Source of the DNA: Blastocatellia bacterium
Lineage (GTDB): Bacteria; Acidobacteriota; Blastocatellia; Pyrinomonadales; Pyrinomonadaceae
Assembly: GCA_003175865.1 (NCBI GenBank)
Contig: PSRF01000359.1
Coordinates: 1 to 7,839, forward strand
Direction: 5' to 3'
Length of the DNA stretch: 7,839 nucleotides
Both the position numbers and the translations under genes were made by a program. The notes beneath the pieces were generated by a model. The model saw nothing but the letters and a program-made list of their open reading frames with translations, did no database searches and was not told where the DNA came from. Shown here piece by piece: positions 7,543 to 7,839 of this stretch. Each line of letters begins with the position of its first letter. Position 1 is the stretch's first letter.

Positions 7543-7572
7543 TTGCATTCGACGGCTCAACTTATTTATATT
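7543..7572 (+). promoter_or_regulatory. Candidate promoter of the exported-protein gene
   Basis: TTGCAT (7543-7548) and TATATT (7567-7572) are 18 nt apart. The predicted start near 7579 gives a leader of about 107 nt. The rest of the 7406-7685 spacer shows only a small GCGAA/TTCGC hairpin (7584-7597) and a direct repeat of CCGTTCT (7614-7620, 7626-7632). No clear terminator for the protease gene is seen. Confidence 0.4.
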
Positions 7573-7685
7573 CCGCACTCTAGGCGAAACAATTCGCGGC
7601 GCGTTGCGTAACACCGTTCTACAGTCCGTTCTGTTTTATCCCGCGCAGTTTTAGGCAACATCAAAATTTGAAAGGACACTTTCAT

Positions 7686-7839
7686 ATGAAAGAAAGGTCG
7701 CGCTCCGTTTACGACGCAGGGTTACTACTTGTCATCGTAATTGCTGTGGCGTTTGCCACGGTGACTGTTTATTCGCAGAATCAAACGCCAGCGCCGGCAC
7801 AGGGTCCTGCGGCGGCGCCAAGTCCAAGTCCAAGTCCGA
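7686..7839 (+). CDS. Exported Ala/Pro/Ser-rich protein, N-terminus only
   Basis: The first 51 codons of a gene that runs off the window. The start is supported by AAAGGA (7671-7676), 9 nt before the ATG. The N-terminus has a basic n-region (MKERSRS), a hydrophobic core (about 12-26, LLLVIVIAVAFATVT) and a plausible signal-peptidase site near VYSQ (28-31). There is no lipobox Cys. After it comes a low-complexity stretch of Ala, Pro, Gln and Ser ending in PSPSPSP, the kind of flexible linker that precedes a folded periplasmic or surface domain. A membrane-anchored protein is also possible if the helix is not cleaved. The function cannot be told from this part. Confidence 0.8.
   Translation, partial: MKERSRSVYDAGLLLVIVIAVAFATVTVYSQNQTPAPAQGPAAAPSPSPSP

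Overview
The window looks like a chromosomal segment of a moderate-GC Gram-negative bacterium. Acidobacteriota (Blastocatellia/Pyrinomonadaceae-like) is my best guess. This rests on gene content: an isolated atpD-atpC pair, a GntR(YtrA-type)-slipin pair, a dolichyl-phosphate-glucosyltransferase-like GT2 enzyme beside a membrane-anchored S41 protease, and intergenic heptamer repeats. No rRNA or other taxonomic marker is present, so the assignment is inference.

Layout. 1-112: two tandem 56-bp units, each with a GC-rich hairpin that can act as a terminator for the leftward operon. 114-1440 (minus): a YtrA-type GntR regulator overlaps by 8 nt a slipin/SPFH membrane protein, with a perfect 10-6-10 inverted repeat just before the regulator's start codon. 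1491-1800: a nested inverted-repeat element with 7-nt-periodic repeats on both flanks, between two divergent operons. 1838-3871 (plus): an atpD promoter, then atpD and atpC (F1 beta and epsilon), closed by a hairpin overlapping the atpC stop codon. 3897-4673 (minus): pdxJ, convergent with atpC. 4682-4800: a second, A/T-richer heptamer inverted repeat. 4800-5570 (minus): GT2 glycosyltransferase. 5571-5656: short divergent promoter region. 5657-7405 (plus): PDZ/S41 C-terminal processing protease. 7406-7685: intergenic DNA with one promoter candidate. 7686-end (plus): start of an exported Ala/Pro/Ser-rich protein cut by the window edge.

How the genes relate. Most are housekeeping or envelope genes: ATP synthesis (atpDC), vitamin B6 synthesis (pdxJ), lipid-linked sugar synthesis (GT2) and envelope proteolysis (S41). 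The regulator-slipin pair looks like a self-controlled membrane-stress module. I see no phage, CRISPR, transposase or defence genes. The least ordinary signals are non-coding: the two heptamer-flanked inverted repeats of different sequence but similar architecture, the regulator's operator, and the duplicated terminator. Among proteins, the notable points are a roughly 27-residue insertion in AtpD and two substitutions at usually conserved PdxJ positions.
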